64,000 nt of DNA from Psychrobacter jeotgali (GTDB taxonomy: Bacteria > Pseudomonadota > Gammaproteobacteria > Pseudomonadales > Moraxellaceae): NCBI RefSeq assembly GCF_904846315.1, contig NZ_CAJHAF010000001.1, forward strand, positions 1 through 64,000, in the 5' to 3' direction. Below are positions 21,204 to 31,810 of the stretch, one piece after another. The notes beneath the pieces were generated by a model. That model saw only the letters and a program-made list of their open reading frames with translations. It made no database searches and had not been told where the DNA came from. Positions within the stretch are counted from its first letter, which is position 1. The number at the start of each line of letters is the position of its first letter. Both the position numbers and the translations under genes were made by a program.

Positions 21204-21279
21204 GCTAGACTGGGACGAATTTTGCGCAGCCTCTGTGAGCGTAGACACAGCACGCAAGTGAAATTTGTTCCAGTCTGGC
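21204..21279. repeat. Large imperfect hairpin between macA and macB
   Basis: The outer arms AGACTGGGACGAATTT (21207-21222) and AAATTTGTTCCAGTCT (21261-21276) pair with two G-T wobbles. Inside are TGCG/CGCA and CTGTG/CACAG stems with an 8-nt loop. There is no T run after it on the minus strand, so it does not look like a terminator. It may be a copy of a dispersed REP-like element; I see no second copy in this window. Confidence 0.6.
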
Positions 21280-21335
21280 GCTATAGTTTAGTGTACCTAT
21301 TTAATTTAGTATCAACTATACTTAAAAGTTAGCGG

Positions 21336-22682
21336 TTAAAACGGGCGTCTACCTCTACCACCTTGTCCTTGATTTGACTGCTCTTCACCTAGGATAACTT
21401 CATCGCCTGCGCTTAGACCACTTAAAATCTGCGCATTAACACGGTTATTAATACCAACTTCTACGGGTTGCTCAACGATCTGTCCAGCATCGTTTAATAC
21501 CCTTACCATAGCTTTGGTACGGTTTTGCTCCTCGTTAGTAGCATTAGCCGTTTGTTTGCTACCTTGCCGAGCATTGGTAGCAGGTTGTAAGGCCGCTGAA
21601 GGAATGAGTAAGGCGTTTTTAGCTTGATCGACGACAATATAAACTTGTGCGGTCATATCGATACGAAAGCGGCGCTCGGTATTGGGCACCTCAATATAGC
21701 CGATATAATAAATGGCCGAATCAGTTGAGCTGGTATCACTGATATTCTCGGGAGCAGGCTCGATAGCTTTAAGGGTAGCATCATACTTTTGATCAGGATT
21801 CCCAATAATATTAAAATAAACCGGCATCCCTGCTTCGACATTGATTACATCGGCCTCAGAGATTTGCGCATTGATACGTGCGGTCGATAAGTCCGCTAAA
21901 GTAACGATGGTTGGTGCGGTTTGATTGGCGTTTACTGTGGTGCCTTGTTCGGTAGTGATAGAGACTACTGTACCTGCCATCGGTGCACGGATAGTGGTGT
22001 AGCTCAAGTCTTCCTCGGCGGTGCTAACGTTAGTTTGCGCTTTACGTAATTCTGCACGTTGGCTATTAATATTGGCCCGAGTAGTGACAATGGCGGCTTT
22101 GGCGGTATCGATGGCGGCGCGGGCATTATCAACCGCTGCTCTGGCGGTCTCAACACGAGTGGCCTGCGTATCGTACTCTTGCTGGGAGATGGCATCTATA
22201 GCTACCAAGTCTTGTAGTCGATTAAAATCAGCTTGGGCTTGTTTAAGCTCAGATTGGCGACTAGCCAGATCGGCCTGTGCGCTCTTCAAACTGGCTTGGC
22301 GACTTAATAGTTCAGCTTCGGCGCTTTGGATAGCGGCCTGACTTTGCTCAAGGCTAGCTTGCTGATTGCTTAGATTATTCTTTTGGGTGACTTGGTCAAT
22401 TTGGGCGATTAAATCACCTTTTTGCACCTCATCGCCCACTTCTACGTACAGCCGCGTCACTTCACCCGAGACCTGCGCCCCTACATCGACGGTGTTTAGC
22501 GCTTTGACTTTACCTGAAGCCATAACGTTATTTTCGATATCACCAATCTCAGCAGTGGCGGTGATGTAGTTGGGAGTCTCATCGGTAGGTTTGAAGAAGT
22601 TGTAGGCGAGGGCAGCGAGCACCACGACGACTAGGGCAATGACACCCCATTTGATAGCAGATTTTCTGCTTATTTTGCGCAT
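21336..22682 (-). CDS. macA: MacA-type periplasmic adaptor (membrane fusion protein)
   Basis: A 448-residue periplasmic adaptor that links MacB to an outer-membrane channel. It has an N-terminal membrane anchor (WGVIALVVVVLAALAYNFF), a lipoyl half (VEVGDEVQKGDLIAQID), a long coiled-coil hairpin rich in Gln, Ala, Ser and Leu (about residues 95-215), the second lipoyl half (TIRAPMAGTVVSITTEQGTTV) and a beta-barrel. The C-terminus is Gly/Arg-rich (GQGGRGRRPF). It precedes macB in the same direction and follows holA after 114 bases. Confidence 0.93.
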   Translation of the reverse strand: MRKISRKSAIKWGVIALVVVVLAALAYNFFKPTDETPNYITATAEIGDIENNVMASGKVKALNTVDVGAQVSGEVTRLYVEVGDEVQKGDLIAQIDQVTQKNNLSNQQASLEQSQAAIQSAEAELLSRQASLKSAQADLASRQSELKQAQADFNRLQDLVAIDAISQQEYDTQATRVETARAAVDNARAAIDTAKAAIVTTRANINSQRAELRKAQTNVSTAEEDLSYTTIRAPMAGTVVSITTEQGTTVNANQTAPTIVTLADLSTARINAQISEADVINVEAGMPVYFNIIGNPDQKYDATLKAIEPAPENISDTSSTDSAIYYIGYIEVPNTERRFRIDMTAQVYIVVDQAKNALLIPSAALQPATNARQGSKQTANATNEEQNRTKAMVRVLNDAGQIVEQPVEVGINNRVNAQILSGLSAGDEVILGEEQSNQGQGGRGRRPF

Positions 22683-22796
22683 GACAACAATCCAATCACA
22701 GTTATATCAAGTGTAGTTATAATAGAGAGTTTGTGGGTAAAAGGGAATGGGCGTTAGTTTAAGAAAGGTTAAGGAGTAATAATGTAGCAAGATAGT

Positions 22797-23846
22797 TTAT
22801 GCAAACAAGCGTCGCCCAGATAATTCAAGTGCGGCTAGCAACAGCAGCTCCCATGCTGGCTGGCGAATAAGTCCTTTGATCGCTTGATCGCAGCGATAGA
22901 GCAGTTCAGGCCACTTAGTCGTTTGAGCTGTTGATTGGCGACGACAGGCTTGCTGATATAAACCTTGTTTACTACGCCAAATACCAAGTGCTTGCGGATC
23001 CTGACCATCCATCAAGGCTAAAACCAGCCGCATATCTTTACTGATCGCCCATAGTACTAAAGTGGTGGGTTCATCAGTAGCTTTTAGCTGAAATATAATC
23101 TTTGCTACTTGGGCGCTATTACCCGCCAGCATCGCATCTGATAAATCAAACACGCTAAATTGGGCGTCACTGACTAAAGCGGCCTGTAGATCACCAATAT
23201 CTAATGCTAGGTTCTGGTTACTAACTAAGCTATTATCGCTATCGGTCGCTAACTGCGGTGCAAATAAATAGGACAGTCGCCAAAGCGTTTGATAGGCGCT
23301 GAGCAGATGATGCTCGGTGTGTGACATGAGTAGCTGCCAAGCATCCTGCGATAGCTTTAAGCCAAATTGCTGCGCTTGAATTTGTAGCAGTTGTTGGCGC
23401 TGGCGTTCGTCATAAAAATTGCAATCAATGACCTGACCATATTGTGCAAAGGGCGCAAACCATTTACCACTTTGGGCACGCTTATCTTGTTTGGGTGTTA
23501 GCCATAATAGACTATGACTGTGCGCGCCAGTCTGTGCGTCCACTGCAAAACGCTCAAGCTCAGCGATGACGGCTTTATCCGGCTTATGATTACCCGTGAC
23601 AATCAAGGCGCTGGCATCGTCAAATAAGGACTGACTGCCCAATTCAGACAACACTTCTTGCCAACTCTTAGTTGATATCAGCTCAATACGTTTGATGGCA
23701 TAATTTTGCGTGCGCCAATGCGGGCGTAGCGCATCAATCAACCACTGTTGTAATAACGGTTCATCACCATGCGCCAGCCACAAGCCCGCTACTGCAACCT
23801 TAGGCTGCAGTAGTTTTGGATAGGCTTGTATAAAGGACGTTTGCAT
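22797..23846 (-). CDS. holA: DNA polymerase III delta subunit
   Basis: A 349-residue subunit of the clamp loader that opens the beta sliding clamp during replication. The start LLQPKVAVAGLWLAHGDEPLLQQWLIDALR fits the N-terminal region of HolA (YLLxGxEPLL-type), followed by DDASALIVTGNHKPDKA. Length matches E. coli HolA (343). The leuS-lptE-holA order is the standard gammaproteobacterial arrangement, supporting the call. It starts 66 bases after lptE. Confidence 0.92.
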   Translation of the reverse strand: MQTSFIQAYPKLLQPKVAVAGLWLAHGDEPLLQQWLIDALRPHWRTQNYAIKRIELISTKSWQEVLSELGSQSLFDDASALIVTGNHKPDKAVIAELERFAVDAQTGAHSHSLLWLTPKQDKRAQSGKWFAPFAQYGQVIDCNFYDERQRQQLLQIQAQQFGLKLSQDAWQLLMSHTEHHLLSAYQTLWRLSYLFAPQLATDSDNSLVSNQNLALDIGDLQAALVSDAQFSVFDLSDAMLAGNSAQVAKIIFQLKATDEPTTLVLWAISKDMRLVLALMDGQDPQALGIWRSKQGLYQQACRRQSTAQTTKWPELLYRCDQAIKGLIRQPAWELLLLAALELSGRRLFA

Positions 23847-23912
23847 AGACGTTGATAGATCATCTTATATGATGGATATCTGCTATAACTTTATAATAAA
23901 TCATAGTCGATA

Positions 23913-24599
23913 TTAAGGAGTGGGCGTAGTCACAGTAGGCAGCTTTACTGAATCTAGAATGGTGTTATCGGTATTGGTCGGCGCAACTTTTGGGAGCTCA
24001 AGCGCAACGTATTGATTGGTAATACGTTTGGCTAAGCTATCGTATAACCAGTCTCGAATTTGACCGCCTTGCTGATCATCGGTACTAACGGAAGCTTCGT
24101 TATATTGGTAGCTACGCTCAACTTGGATAGGATTAGTTAAGGTAGCCGGCTTACCATTTTTGACAGTGCTATAAGTGACATCTGCTGATAGCACCAAACG
24201 TATCTCGGTCAAAACCCCTACCAGCTCATAGCGCTTAAAGCGCACATTAGTGACCGTAATAGTAGCGATATCTTCGGCGCTATTATTAACACTATTAGCA
24301 TTTTCAATCAGCGCCATGCCATCGACAACGTCAACGCCTATCGCTTGCAAACGACGAGTTAGCGGTAGCTTTAACGGGAATGAGATACGATTATCTTCTA
24401 TAATTACCGCTGTCTTGGCAGTATCAAAGTGTAAAGGCGCATCATAACCGCGTAAATGAAAACCGCAGCCACTTAGCGTCGCCGTCGCCCCTAATACGGT
24501 AATTAAAGGCAAAGCAGCCAGCAACATCGTGGCCAGTTTCTGACTACGCTGGGTTTTGTTAATCGGACTTTGCTGTGCAACTTGCTGCTTATACCACAT
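23913..24599 (-). CDS. lptE: LPS-assembly lipoprotein LptE
   Basis: A 228-residue outer-membrane lipoprotein that plugs the LptD barrel and helps place lipopolysaccharide in the outer leaflet. The signal peptide ends in a lipobox TLSGC with the lipidated Cys45, followed at once by the family motif GFHLRG. The first 20 residues are an unusually long polar N-terminal stretch before the hydrophobic core. The tail is rich in Thr and Pro. It lies between leuS (51 bases) and holA, its usual place. Confidence 0.92.
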   Translation of the reverse strand: MWYKQQVAQQSPINKTQRSQKLATMLLAALPLITVLGATATLSGCGFHLRGYDAPLHFDTAKTAVIIEDNRISFPLKLPLTRRLQAIGVDVVDGMALIENANSVNNSAEDIATITVTNVRFKRYELVGVLTEIRLVLSADVTYSTVKNGKPATLTNPIQVERSYQYNEASVSTDDQQGGQIRDWLYDSLAKRITNQYVALELPKVAPTNTDNTILDSVKLPTVTTPTP

Positions 24600-24650
24600 A
24601 ATCGCTATCCTTATTTTGTTAAATAAGCTTTAACTCTGAAGCTAACAAAC

Positions 24651-27377
24651 TCAGCCTACTACTACAATATTGACCAGCTTATTGGGCACCACGATTTCTT
24701 TTTTGATCTCGCCGGTGAGGAATTTGGCGACGCTATCAATAGCGCGCGCTTGTGCTTTTAGCTCCTCAGGATCAGCGTTTGGCGCTACCTCCATTTTCCC
24801 GCGTACCTTACCATTAACTTGGACAACCATAGTAACCGTATCTTGGACTAAAGCTGTGCTATCAACAGCGGGATACTCTAAAGTTTTAGTATCAAGTCCT
24901 AATTGCTCAAGCAAGTACTCACCAACATGCGGAGCATAGGCTGAGAGCATGATAAGTAAGTCAGTTAAGGCTTCATGCTTAACTTGCAAGTCTTGGTCAT
25001 TATTAGCGGTAAAATTAGCCAATTCATTGGAGAGCTCCATAAGACTTGATACTGGGGTGTTTAGCGCCAAACGTTCACCCAAATCTTTATCAATCTTGGC
25101 GATAGTTTCGTGAGTCTTACGGCGTAAGTTTTTAGCAGCTTTACTTAAGTCAGCACTAGCTAAAGAGTCATTATTTAGCTTATTAAGATCTAAGTCGCTA
25201 GCTGATACCGCTTGGATATGCTCATTAGCAATACGCCAGATCTTTTTGACAAAGTTATAAGGGCCTTTTAGCGCATCATCCGACCATTCAAGCGTTTGGT
25301 CGGCAGGCGCAGTAAATAGCGTATATAAACGCACGGTATCGGCACCATACTGATCGATAGTGGTTTGTGGATCGACGCCGTTGTTCTTAGACTTTGACAT
25401 TTTTTCGGTCTTGCCAATAGTGACGGGTAGGCCATCCGCTTTTAGAGTTGCTTTAGTCGGTTGGCCACGTTCGTTATAATCGATATCGATATCATTTGGG
25501 AAGTAGTAGGTGGTACTGCCGTCTGGGTTAGTACGGTAAAAAGTACCGGCCAATACCATCCCTTGGGTCATCAAGTTAGCAAAAGGCTCATCACCCGAGA
25601 CCAATGATTCATCACGCATGAGCTTATGGAAAAAACGTGCGTACAGCAAATGCATAACGGCGTGTTCAACACCGCCGACATATTGATCTACGGGTAACCA
25701 TTTATTAGCGGCAGACTTATTAACCATATTCTGCGTATCATGCGGGCTAGCAAAACGAGCGTAGTACCAGCTGGATTCGACAAAAGTATCGAAAGTATCG
25801 GTCTCGCGCTCAGCTGGGTTGCCGCATTTAGGACAGCTGGTATTAACAAATTCTGGTATATTTTTCAGCGGATTGCCACGGCCATCAGGGACGACATTAG
25901 TGGGAAGTACTACAGGTAAATCTTGCTCTTCAACCGGGACGGTGCCGCAGTGCTCACAATTGACCATAGGGATAGGGCAGCCCCAATAGCGCTGGCGGGA
26001 AACACCCCAATCACGCAAACGGTATTGGATCTTTTTATTAGCTAAACCAAGCGGTTCAAGCTTGGCAAGCATCGCCTCAAAGGACTGCTCAAAGTCCATA
26101 CCATCGAACTCGTCTGAGTTAACCAAAGTGTTGCGCTCGGTATAAGCCAAATTTATCTCAGAAGACTCACTATCAGCGCTATTCGCTACTGCTTGTGCTT
26201 TTACACTATCGAAATAACCATCAGGGATATTAATGACCTGTTTAATCGGTAGATTGTATTTGGTTGCAAACTCATAATCGCGCTCGTCATGCGCTGGTAC
26301 CGCCATCACTGCGCCTGAGCCGTAGCTCATTAACACATAGTTGGCGACCCAAACGGGTAGCTTCTCACCGGTTAAGGGATGAATAACCGTGAGTCCGGTG
26401 TCCATACCAATCTTTTCAGCTTTGGCCAGATCTGCTTCGGCCACTGAGCCTTTTTTGCAAAGCGCACAGAATTGAGCAATAACGTCATCACGCTCAGCGG
26501 CGTATTGCGCTAGAGGATGTTCGGCGGCAACCGCAACATAAGTAACGCCCATCAAGGTATCGGGACGAGTGGTAAACACATCTAAAGTATTGTCTTCACC
26601 AGCGAGCTCATAAGGGAAATGCACTTCCATACCGGCACTACGGCCGATCCAATTGCGCTGCATGGTCAAGACTTCTGCTGGCCAATGACCTTCTAATTGG
26701 TCTAAATCATCCAGCAGCTCATCGGCATAATCAGTGATATTAAAGTAATACATGGGGATATCGCGCTTCTCAACCGGAGCGCCGCTACGCCAGCCTTTGC
26801 CGTCGATAACTTGCTCATTGGCGAGTACGGTATTATCTACCGGATCCCAATTGACGGTCGCTAGCTTTTTATAGACCAAACCCTTTTTGTATAGCTGCAA
26901 AAACAACCACTGCTCCCACTGATAATATTCTGGGCTACAAGTGGCAAATTCGCGTGACCAATCAACTGACAAACCAAGCAGTTTTAACTGGGCGCGCATG
27001 CTATCGATATTGGCAAAGGTCCACTCGGCAGGTGGCATTTGGTTGGCAATCGCTGCGTTTTCAGCGGGCAGACCAAAACCATCCCAGCCCATAGGCTGCA
27101 TGACATCAAAGCCTTTGAGGCGATAATAGCGGCTGAGTACATCAGAGATGGTATAGTTACGCACATGGCCCATGTGCAGCTTGCCACTTGGATAAGGGAA
27201 CATCGATAGCATATAGCGACTGGGCTTAGCGCTGGTCTCATTATCGACCTCATAACGCTTATCGGTTGCCCATTTGGCTTGCTGCTCAGCTTCTATAAGC
27301 TGCGGCTGATATTGGTCATTGATGCTGGTATTAGTATTATTGCTATTAGCTTGATCTGCTGTCACGGCGTTGCTCAT
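24651..27377 (-). CDS. leuS: Leucyl-tRNA synthetase
   Basis: A 908-residue class I synthetase that charges tRNA-Leu. The HIGH motif is PYPSGKLHMGHVRN (about residues 61-74) and the KMSKS motif is EKMSKSKNNGVDP. The CP1 editing domain has TTRPDTLMGVTYVA, and a zinc-ribbon-like CPKCGNPAERETDTFDTFV segment is visible. The C-terminus ends in the usual tRNA-binding domain (VQVNGKVRG). The N-terminus has about 25 extra Asn/Thr-rich residues. First gene of the leuS-lptE-holA cluster. Confidence 0.98.
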   Translation of the reverse strand: MSNAVTADQANSNNTNTSINDQYQPQLIEAEQQAKWATDKRYEVDNETSAKPSRYMLSMFPYPSGKLHMGHVRNYTISDVLSRYYRLKGFDVMQPMGWDGFGLPAENAAIANQMPPAEWTFANIDSMRAQLKLLGLSVDWSREFATCSPEYYQWEQWLFLQLYKKGLVYKKLATVNWDPVDNTVLANEQVIDGKGWRSGAPVEKRDIPMYYFNITDYADELLDDLDQLEGHWPAEVLTMQRNWIGRSAGMEVHFPYELAGEDNTLDVFTTRPDTLMGVTYVAVAAEHPLAQYAAERDDVIAQFCALCKKGSVAEADLAKAEKIGMDTGLTVIHPLTGEKLPVWVANYVLMSYGSGAVMAVPAHDERDYEFATKYNLPIKQVINIPDGYFDSVKAQAVANSADSESSEINLAYTERNTLVNSDEFDGMDFEQSFEAMLAKLEPLGLANKKIQYRLRDWGVSRQRYWGCPIPMVNCEHCGTVPVEEQDLPVVLPTNVVPDGRGNPLKNIPEFVNTSCPKCGNPAERETDTFDTFVESSWYYARFASPHDTQNMVNKSAANKWLPVDQYVGGVEHAVMHLLYARFFHKLMRDESLVSGDEPFANLMTQGMVLAGTFYRTNPDGSTTYYFPNDIDIDYNERGQPTKATLKADGLPVTIGKTEKMSKSKNNGVDPQTTIDQYGADTVRLYTLFTAPADQTLEWSDDALKGPYNFVKKIWRIANEHIQAVSASDLDLNKLNNDSLASADLSKAAKNLRRKTHETIAKIDKDLGERLALNTPVSSLMELSNELANFTANNDQDLQVKHEALTDLLIMLSAYAPHVGEYLLEQLGLDTKTLEYPAVDSTALVQDTVTMVVQVNGKVRGKMEVAPNADPEELKAQARAIDSVAKFLTGEIKKEIVVPNKLVNIVVVG

Positions 27378-27566
27378 AGTTGGCTCGAGATTAGAATTTG
27401 ATAAAAAGAATAAGGATTCATTTAGATAGGGTAGAATAGCGCAAATCGGGAAAAATTGCGATGGGGCGATATAATAATAGGGCAGTATTCAATAGGATTG
27501 ATACTAAATTAAATGAATACATTAGATTATAACCCATTAACCTATAGTATAAATCAAGGAGTTCAA

Positions 27567-27932
27567 ATGACCATCACTATCTACGGTATCAAATCGTGCA
27601 GCACCATGAAAAAGGCTTGCACTAAGCTTGACGAGCTAGGCGTTGATTACACTTTTCATGATTATAAAAAACACGGCATCGATAAAGCCAGCGTACAGCG
27701 TTGGGTAAATGAATTAAGGATTGATAAAGTGCTCAATAAGCGTGGTACCACCTGGCGCAAATTAAGCGATGACCAAAAAGCAGCAGCGGATGCAAATATA
27801 GACCAAGCTATAGACTTGCTAATAGAGCATACCAGTATGATTAAACGGCCAATTATCGAAGGGCGTTATCAAGATCAGCCGGTCTTACTGTGCGGTTATG
27901 ATCAAGCAGCGCTGGATAATACTTTTGGCTAA
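27567..27932 (+). CDS. ArsC/Spx family protein (YffB-like)
   Basis: A 121-residue thioredoxin-fold protein. I chose the ATG at 27567 because AAGGAG lies just upstream and the family starts here with TITIYGIKSCSTMKKA. An in-frame ATG 54 bases earlier would add an unrelated N-terminus. It has one cysteine, Cys11, in the CSTMKKA site instead of the CxxC of Spx, plus the downstream motif NKRGTTWRKL and the late IKRPII, which fit YffB-like ArsC-family proteins. True arsenate reduction is not implied. It diverges from leuS. Confidence 0.88.
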   Translation: MTITIYGIKSCSTMKKACTKLDELGVDYTFHDYKKHGIDKASVQRWVNELRIDKVLNKRGTTWRKLSDDQKAAADANIDQAIDLLIEHTSMIKRPIIEGRYQDQPVLLCGYDQAALDNTFG

Positions 27933-27958
27933 AGTTATCAGCGCCTGAGCTTGAGCGA

Positions 27959-28189
27959 CTAAAGCCTAAGCTCAGGCTTAAATAAACCAACGATAAACCA
28001 AATCACACTAAAGCCCCAAATAATCAGCACATATAGGCGAATCTGCTCAGCGCTCCAATCAAGGGCAAACCATTCAATTAAGAAAAATGATTTCCAGCCT
28101 TCAATCCAGCGTGCGCCGCCATAGCCGATAATCCACCAGCAGTAAAGGCTTTGTAATATAAATAGCAGACACCATAGCCATAATGCCAT
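27959..28189 (-). CDS. Small Trp-rich membrane protein, unknown
   Basis: A 76-residue protein that I do not recognise. It has two hydrophobic segments (about residues 2-24 and 50-70) separated by an amphipathic stretch, and ten tryptophans. It starts 9 bases after argB on the same strand, so it is probably co-translated with it. The tight spacing and absence of an overlapping better ORF support that it is real. Confidence 0.6.
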   Translation of the reverse strand: MALWLWCLLFILQSLYCWWIIGYGGARWIEGWKSFFLIEWFALDWSAEQIRLYVLIIWGFSVIWFIVGLFKPELRL

Positions 28190-28198
28190 CCGTTCATC

Positions 28199-29119
<921 letters not shown>

Positions 29120-29229
29120 CTAAAACAGAGGTCTAAAGTACCTGTCTAAACAGGGACTTGAAATAAATATAGCGAATCTGAAGAGTGTGAAAGTGTAGAT
29201 TAATATTAATAGTTTAAAGCCAATAACCA

Positions 29230-31161
29230 TTACTCGGCGCGAATAGCGGCTACTTTCTCAGCCAACCCTTGATCAAATGCATTGCATAAGGCCACAAAGC
29301 GAGCTTGCACGTCTTTTAGGTCATCTAAACTATCGCCTGCGAAACGCACTGTCAGCGCATTACTGGTGTTAGATTGTCTTACCACTCCAAAACCATGAGT
29401 AAAGTCTAAGCGCACCCCATCAATAGAGGATAGCTTTGTCCCTACGGGTAATAGGCTTTGGGCTTGTTCGCTGGTCATATAATGTCTAATGTCTAAGCAG
29501 TCACAGCAGGATATAAGCTTATCCATAGCTGTTAAATTGCTACTGAACAGACCGTTGGTTGATGCCTGAAACTTATCAGGCTGATACTCTGCAACCAAAC
29601 CTTGTAAGTAATGACAAAACTCCGTTAAATGAGTAATGACGCTACAGCTTTCAGAACCATTATCAGAAGCACTATCAGCCAACGGTATATAGTGATCAGC
29701 GGTGCTGACTAGCAAAGGCAGATCTTTGGTAATATCGGTCAATTGATAAGGGGCAGATGCTGACACTTGCTCACCCCATAAATTAACGCTAGAAGTGCGA
29801 GTGTTGCTGTCTACAGGTGCCGTAGCGGTATACGCCAGCCAGTTCAATAAGCGTAGCCCAGCGTACATGGCATCATCATAGACGGTAAAATAACCATCAT
29901 TAAAAATAAAATGACCGGACAACTCGCCTGCAAATATTGCAAAGCTCTCCTGCGCGCGCAGCTGTCGGCGCATCATACTACTTCCGGTTTTGCTAAGTAC
30001 AGGTAGCGCACCCAGCTTGCGTAATAATACTGGCAGATGATGCGAGCACTTAATATCGAATAAAACTTGTGGAGGCGATAAGAGTCCATCTGGGTCATTA
30101 GACTTAGCCAAAACTTTCGATTCATTTTCGTTATCTGATCTGGTTAAGCTACTGCATCTATCTAAACTGCAGTTATCTAGACTACTTGAGTGACCTAAAG
30201 AGTTAGGATGTTCGGTGATAGCCACTTTTGCTAGTAGATATAATAAATGATCGGCTGTGACCACCTTGCCACTATTATCAACAATCATCAAGCGGTCGCC
30301 ATCACCATCGAACGCTAAGCCAATATCTGCCGAATGTACAATAACGGTCTGTTGTAATTCTGCCAATCTATTGGGCTCGGTAGGGTCGGGGTTGCCAGTG
30401 GGGAAACTGCCGTCGGGAGAGTCGTTAAGTATGATTACCCGCTGACAAAATTGGCTAAATAACGGCTCAGCAATTCTACTAGTCGCACCATTCAGGCAGT
30501 CAATAACTACAGTTAGCTCCAGCTTTTTTATAACTCGTCTATTGTTGATGGCGGACAAATTATGCTTGGGATAGATAGCCGTAAATACCTCTTCAATCGC
30601 TTGAATATAAGGCGCCGCTACTGCGCTAGTAGGTAAGTTGATCACCGCCACGTCAGAGTTTGACAGGGTGTTATTAATAAGGGGATTGATTTTATTATTA
30701 GCGCTAAGGGGGGTGGAGGTCAAATCTTGATAGAGTTGTTGGATAGACTTAGCGCTAGGCGAGGCGTTATTAACTAACCATTTAATCCCCAAGATACCTT
30801 TTGCAGAATGACTGGCAGTAACCATGATGCCATGACCGTCATATTGCTCACTCCAAAATGCCATCATAGGCGTAGTAATAAGTCCCAAACTAATGACTTG
30901 TAAGCCTTGCTGCTGCAATACTGTAGCTAATAGCTTGGCGATATCAGCACTACCGTGACGCACATCATAGCCAATAATAACAGTGGGGGTTTTAGGGGTG
31001 ACGCTAGTCTGACCATTCAGCTTATTGTGGTTTTGAGTTTTAAAAAGCCTAACGAACGCTGCACCTAATGCATGAACGAACTTAGCACTAAAGTAATACT
31101 CTGCACCGCGAATATCGTAAGCACGAAATAAGGATTGCTGGGCAGCAAAAGGGTGCGGCAT
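29230..31161 (-). CDS. algC: Phosphomannomutase/phosphoglucomutase (AlgC-like), variant
   Basis: A 643-residue alpha-D-phosphohexomutase, which interconverts hexose 1- and 6-phosphates for LPS and exopolysaccharide precursors. The metal loop DGDGDR (285-290) and sugar-binding GELSGH (412-417) are intact. The phosphoserine loop reads TASHSAKGILG, with Ser117 kept but the usual HNP changed to HSA. The protein is far longer than AlgC (about 460). Polar insertions lie near residues 40-60, 135-170 and 318-362. It sits between dut and argB as algC does in Pseudomonas. Whether it still has full mutase activity is open. Confidence 0.88.
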   Translation of the reverse strand: MPHPFAAQQSLFRAYDIRGAEYYFSAKFVHALGAAFVRLFKTQNHNKLNGQTSVTPKTPTVIIGYDVRHGSADIAKLLATVLQQQGLQVISLGLITTPMMAFWSEQYDGHGIMVTASHSAKGILGIKWLVNNASPSAKSIQQLYQDLTSTPLSANNKINPLINNTLSNSDVAVINLPTSAVAAPYIQAIEEVFTAIYPKHNLSAINNRRVIKKLELTVVIDCLNGATSRIAEPLFSQFCQRVIILNDSPDGSFPTGNPDPTEPNRLAELQQTVIVHSADIGLAFDGDGDRLMIVDNSGKVVTADHLLYLLAKVAITEHPNSLGHSSSLDNCSLDRCSSLTRSDNENESKVLAKSNDPDGLLSPPQVLFDIKCSHHLPVLLRKLGALPVLSKTGSSMMRRQLRAQESFAIFAGELSGHFIFNDGYFTVYDDAMYAGLRLLNWLAYTATAPVDSNTRTSSVNLWGEQVSASAPYQLTDITKDLPLLVSTADHYIPLADSASDNGSESCSVITHLTEFCHYLQGLVAEYQPDKFQASTNGLFSSNLTAMDKLISCCDCLDIRHYMTSEQAQSLLPVGTKLSSIDGVRLDFTHGFGVVRQSNTSNALTVRFAGDSLDDLKDVQARFVALCNAFDQGLAEKVAAIRAE

Positions 31162-31267
31162 TGCAGTACTCTCCTTATATCGTTACTTATGTATAGTCGA
31201 TTTTAAATAAAACAGATACGCTATGTTTCGACGCAGAATCGGTATAACTTTTTTAATAAAATTGAAA

Positions 31268-31732
31268 TTATTGGCGACCTGAATGCCCAAATCCACCCGC
31301 ACCGCGGATGCTTTCATCGCTAAAATCCTTAACGATTTCAAACTCAGGTCGAGCAATAGGTACGACGATATATTGCGCCATGCGCTCCGCTGGACTCAGT
31401 ACAAAGTCCTCTTCACTGCGATTCCAAATACTAACCATGAGCTCGCCTTGATAATCGGCATCGATAAGGCCCACCAAGTTGCCTAGTACAATACCGTGTT
31501 TATGACCTAAGCCTGAACGTGGCAAAATCATCCCCGCATAACTAGGGTCTTGGATATAAACGGCTAATCCGGTACCAATCAAGTGAGTAGAGCCGGCTTT
31601 TATGGTCAAAGGCTCATCAATACAAGCACGCAGATCAATCCCTGCAGAGCCATCAGTAGCCCGGGTCGGCAATGTAAACGCCTCGTCTTGCATAACTTTG
31701 TCATTGAGGACTTTTACTTGAACTGCTTGCAT
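31268..31732 (-). CDS. dut: Deoxyuridine 5'-triphosphate nucleotidohydrolase (dUTPase)
   Basis: A 154-residue trimeric dUTPase that turns dUTP into dUMP and keeps uracil out of DNA. The five family motifs are visible: [40 protein letters not shown] and the C-terminal [12 protein letters not shown]. Length matches other bacterial Dut proteins (about 151). It lies upstream of the algC-like gene on the same strand. Confidence 0.97.
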   Translation of the reverse strand: MQAVQVKVLNDKVMQDEAFTLPTRATDGSAGIDLRACIDEPLTIKAGSTHLIGTGLAVYIQDPSYAGMILPRSGLGHKHGIVLGNLVGLIDADYQGELMVSIWNRSEEDFVLSPAERMAQYIVVPIARPEFEIVKDFSDESIRGAGGFGHSGRQ

Positions 31733-31810
31733 AACCTACTCACTTAAATATCTAATAGTTTTATATATTTGACGAAATTATTTATGGCTCTGATAGTCTT
31801 TTAATACAGC

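Noticed and set aside
21145..21335. The macA-macB hairpin as a rho-independent terminator
   Set aside because: No T run follows on the minus strand, and macB lies directly downstream and needs read-through or its own promoter.
27567..27932. True arsenate reductase ArsC
   Set aside because: The protein is the short YffB-like type and there are no ars genes nearby.
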